A stretch of 64,000 nt of DNA. Origin: an uncultured Erysipelotrichaceae bacterium. Its GTDB lineage: Bacteria; Bacillota_I; Bacilli_A; RF39; UBA660. Below the pieces are notes generated by a model that searched no databases, was not told where the DNA came from, and worked only from the letters and a program-made list of their open reading frames with translations. The stretch is from the NCBI GenBank assembly GCA_902761685.1, contig CACWLI010000005.1, positions 1 through 64,000 of the forward strand, written 5' to 3'. Below, piece by piece: positions 62,953 to 64,000 of this stretch. Both the position numbers and the translations under genes were made by a program. Every line of letters starts with the position of its first letter. The stretch's first letter is position 1.

Positions 62953-64000
62953 ATGGAAAGCAGTATAATTTATTATCTTGAAAAAACAATAAAAAAACAT
63001 GGGGTTAAAAAGGCTTTTATAGAAAGCGAAGAAAAGTATATTACTTATGATGACTTTGGAAAAGAGTCTAAAAAGATAGCAACTTGTATTTTGAAAAATT
63101 ATAATTTAAAAAATAAACCAATTGCTATATTTATTGATAAAAATATTGACGCATTAAAATCAATGTTTGGTGTTTTATATAGTAGAAATTTCTATTGTAT
63201 TTTTGATACTATGTCACCAAAGAATAGAATTGATACTATAGTTGATACTCTAAAGCCAGAATTAATTATAACTAATACTAAAAATTTTAATAAAATTAAT
63301 GAATATAATTATGGTATTGAAATTTTAAATATTGATGAAATAAAAAATAAAGTAGATGAAAATTTGTTAAATAAAGTAGATAAAACTAGATGTGATGCTG
63401 ATAGTGCATATGTATTATTTACATCTGGTTCAACTGGAGTACCAAAAGGAAGTGTAATAACTCATAAGTCATTAATTTCTTATACTAAATGGTTTATGAC
63501 TACATTTAATATTACAAGTAAAACTATATTCGGAAATCAAACTCCATTTTATTTTAGTATGTCTGTTTCAGATATTTATTCAACTATTATGAGTGGTGCT
63601 AGTTTTTGTATTATTCCAAAGATTAATTTTTCATTTCCTGTTAAATTAATGGAATACTTAAACACTCATAAGATAAATACTATTTATTGGGTTCCATCAG
63701 CTCTTAGTATAGTTGCTAATTTAGGAACATTTGATTATGTAAAACCAAAATATTTAAAGAAAGTATTATTTGCTGGTGAAGTTATGAGTATGCCTCAATT
63801 AAATATTTGGCGTAAGTATTTACCAAAATTAATGTATGCTAATTTATTTGGACCAACGGAGACAACAGATATATGTACATATTATATTGTTAATAGAAAC
63901 TTTAAAGATAATGAAACTTTACCAATTGGAATAGCTTGTGAGAATTCTGAAGTTATTCTTGTTAATGAAGAAGGAAAAGAAGCAGCAAATGGTGAAGTAG
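62953..64000 (+). CDS. AMP-forming adenylating enzyme (DltA-like), 3' end beyond window
   Basis: First 349 codons of an ANL-superfamily enzyme. ATP-loop VLFTSGSTGVPKGS (A3) and LFGPTETT (A5) are intact. It resembles stand-alone amino-acid adenylation domains such as DltA, which charges D-alanine on its carrier for teichoic acid, and the wall-polymer neighbours support that. However the substrate pocket cannot be read reliably and a carrier-protein gene is not visible. RBS AGGTGTGA; a TATAAT lies at 62877-62882. The frame is open at the window end. Confidence 0.75.
   Translation, partial: MESSIIYYLEKTIKKHGVKKAFIESEEKYITYDDFGKESKKIATCILKNYNLKNKPIAIFIDKNIDALKSMFGVLYSRNFYCIFDTMSPKNRIDTIVDTLKPELIITNTKNFNKINEYNYGIEILNIDEIKNKVDENLLNKVDKTRCDADSAYVLFTSGSTGVPKGSVITHKSLISYTKWFMTTFNITSKTIFGNQTPFYFSMSVSDIYSTIMSGASFCIIPKINFSFPVKLMEYLNTHKINTIYWVPSALSIVANLGTFDYVKPKYLKKVLFAGEVMSMPQLNIWRKYLPKLMYANLFGPTETTDICTYYIVNRNFKDNETLPIGIACENSEVILVNEEGKEAANGEV

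Overview
The window is AT-rich, densely coded DNA from a low-GC Gram-positive bacterium. TGG is the tryptophan codon throughout and TGA is a stop (for example in the LTA synthase gene), so the standard bacterial code applies. The 5S rRNA is short (about 105 nt), as in Mollicutes-related lineages, but the genes describe a walled cell: teichoic acid synthesis, peptidoglycan hydrolases, sortase, LCP protein and type VII secretion. The best guess is an uncultured gut-type member of class Bacilli of the RF39 or former-Tenericutes kind. That placement is inference. No tRNA, CRISPR array, insertion sequence or phage gene was seen.

Layout. 0-3.1 kb: 23S rRNA, with an apparent gap of about 46 nt in domain V, and a 5S rRNA with its own promoter. 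3.1-5.7 kb: membrane-anchored M14 peptidase and HtrA-like protease. 5.8-12.7 kb: a compact type VII secretion locus, with six small WXG100-like genes on + converging on essC-yukD on -. 13.3-15.1 kb: T-box leader and metG. 15.1-18.3 kb: a secreted protein, two TasA-like proteins and their SipW-type signal peptidase. 18.3-21.4 kb: a sortase substrate (NPKTG), a TrbC/VirB2-like membrane domain fused to an M15 peptidase, and a lipoprotein. 21.4-23.8 kb: ABC importer of the NMT1/ThiY type. 23.9-30 kb: YgjV-like protein, PcrA helicase, an 863-residue protein of unknown function and an HD-domain protein.

30.1-48.7 kb is one continuous + strand block that reads as a surface-structure system: two giant Cys-rich secreted paralogues, an inactive-looking thioredoxin-fold protein, a class B-like sortase carrying a large cytoplasmic domain, two small AEC-type secreted membrane proteins, then a Tad-like pilus machine (two CpaB paralogues, CpaF/TadA ATPase, TadB, TadC, pilin-like proteins, TadZ/CpaE-like protein) and a second TrbC/VirB2-like protein. 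This block is the strongest candidate for an undescribed system.

48.8-64 kb is a cell-wall glycopolymer region: LtaS-like synthase, LCP ligase, a membrane-anchored cohesin-like protein next to a dockerin-bearing glucosaminidase, GtrB-like and GT-C-GtrA glycosyltransferases, TagO-like initiating transferase, polysaccharide deacetylase, and an adenylating enzyme cut by the window end.

Regulation. Most promoters are recognisable by an extended -10 (TGnTATAAT) with a weak or absent -35. Most transcription units end in an A-flanked hairpin plus T-tract that often overlaps the stop codon. Ribosome binding sites are usually GGTGA or AGGAGG types, and these were used to correct several starts.
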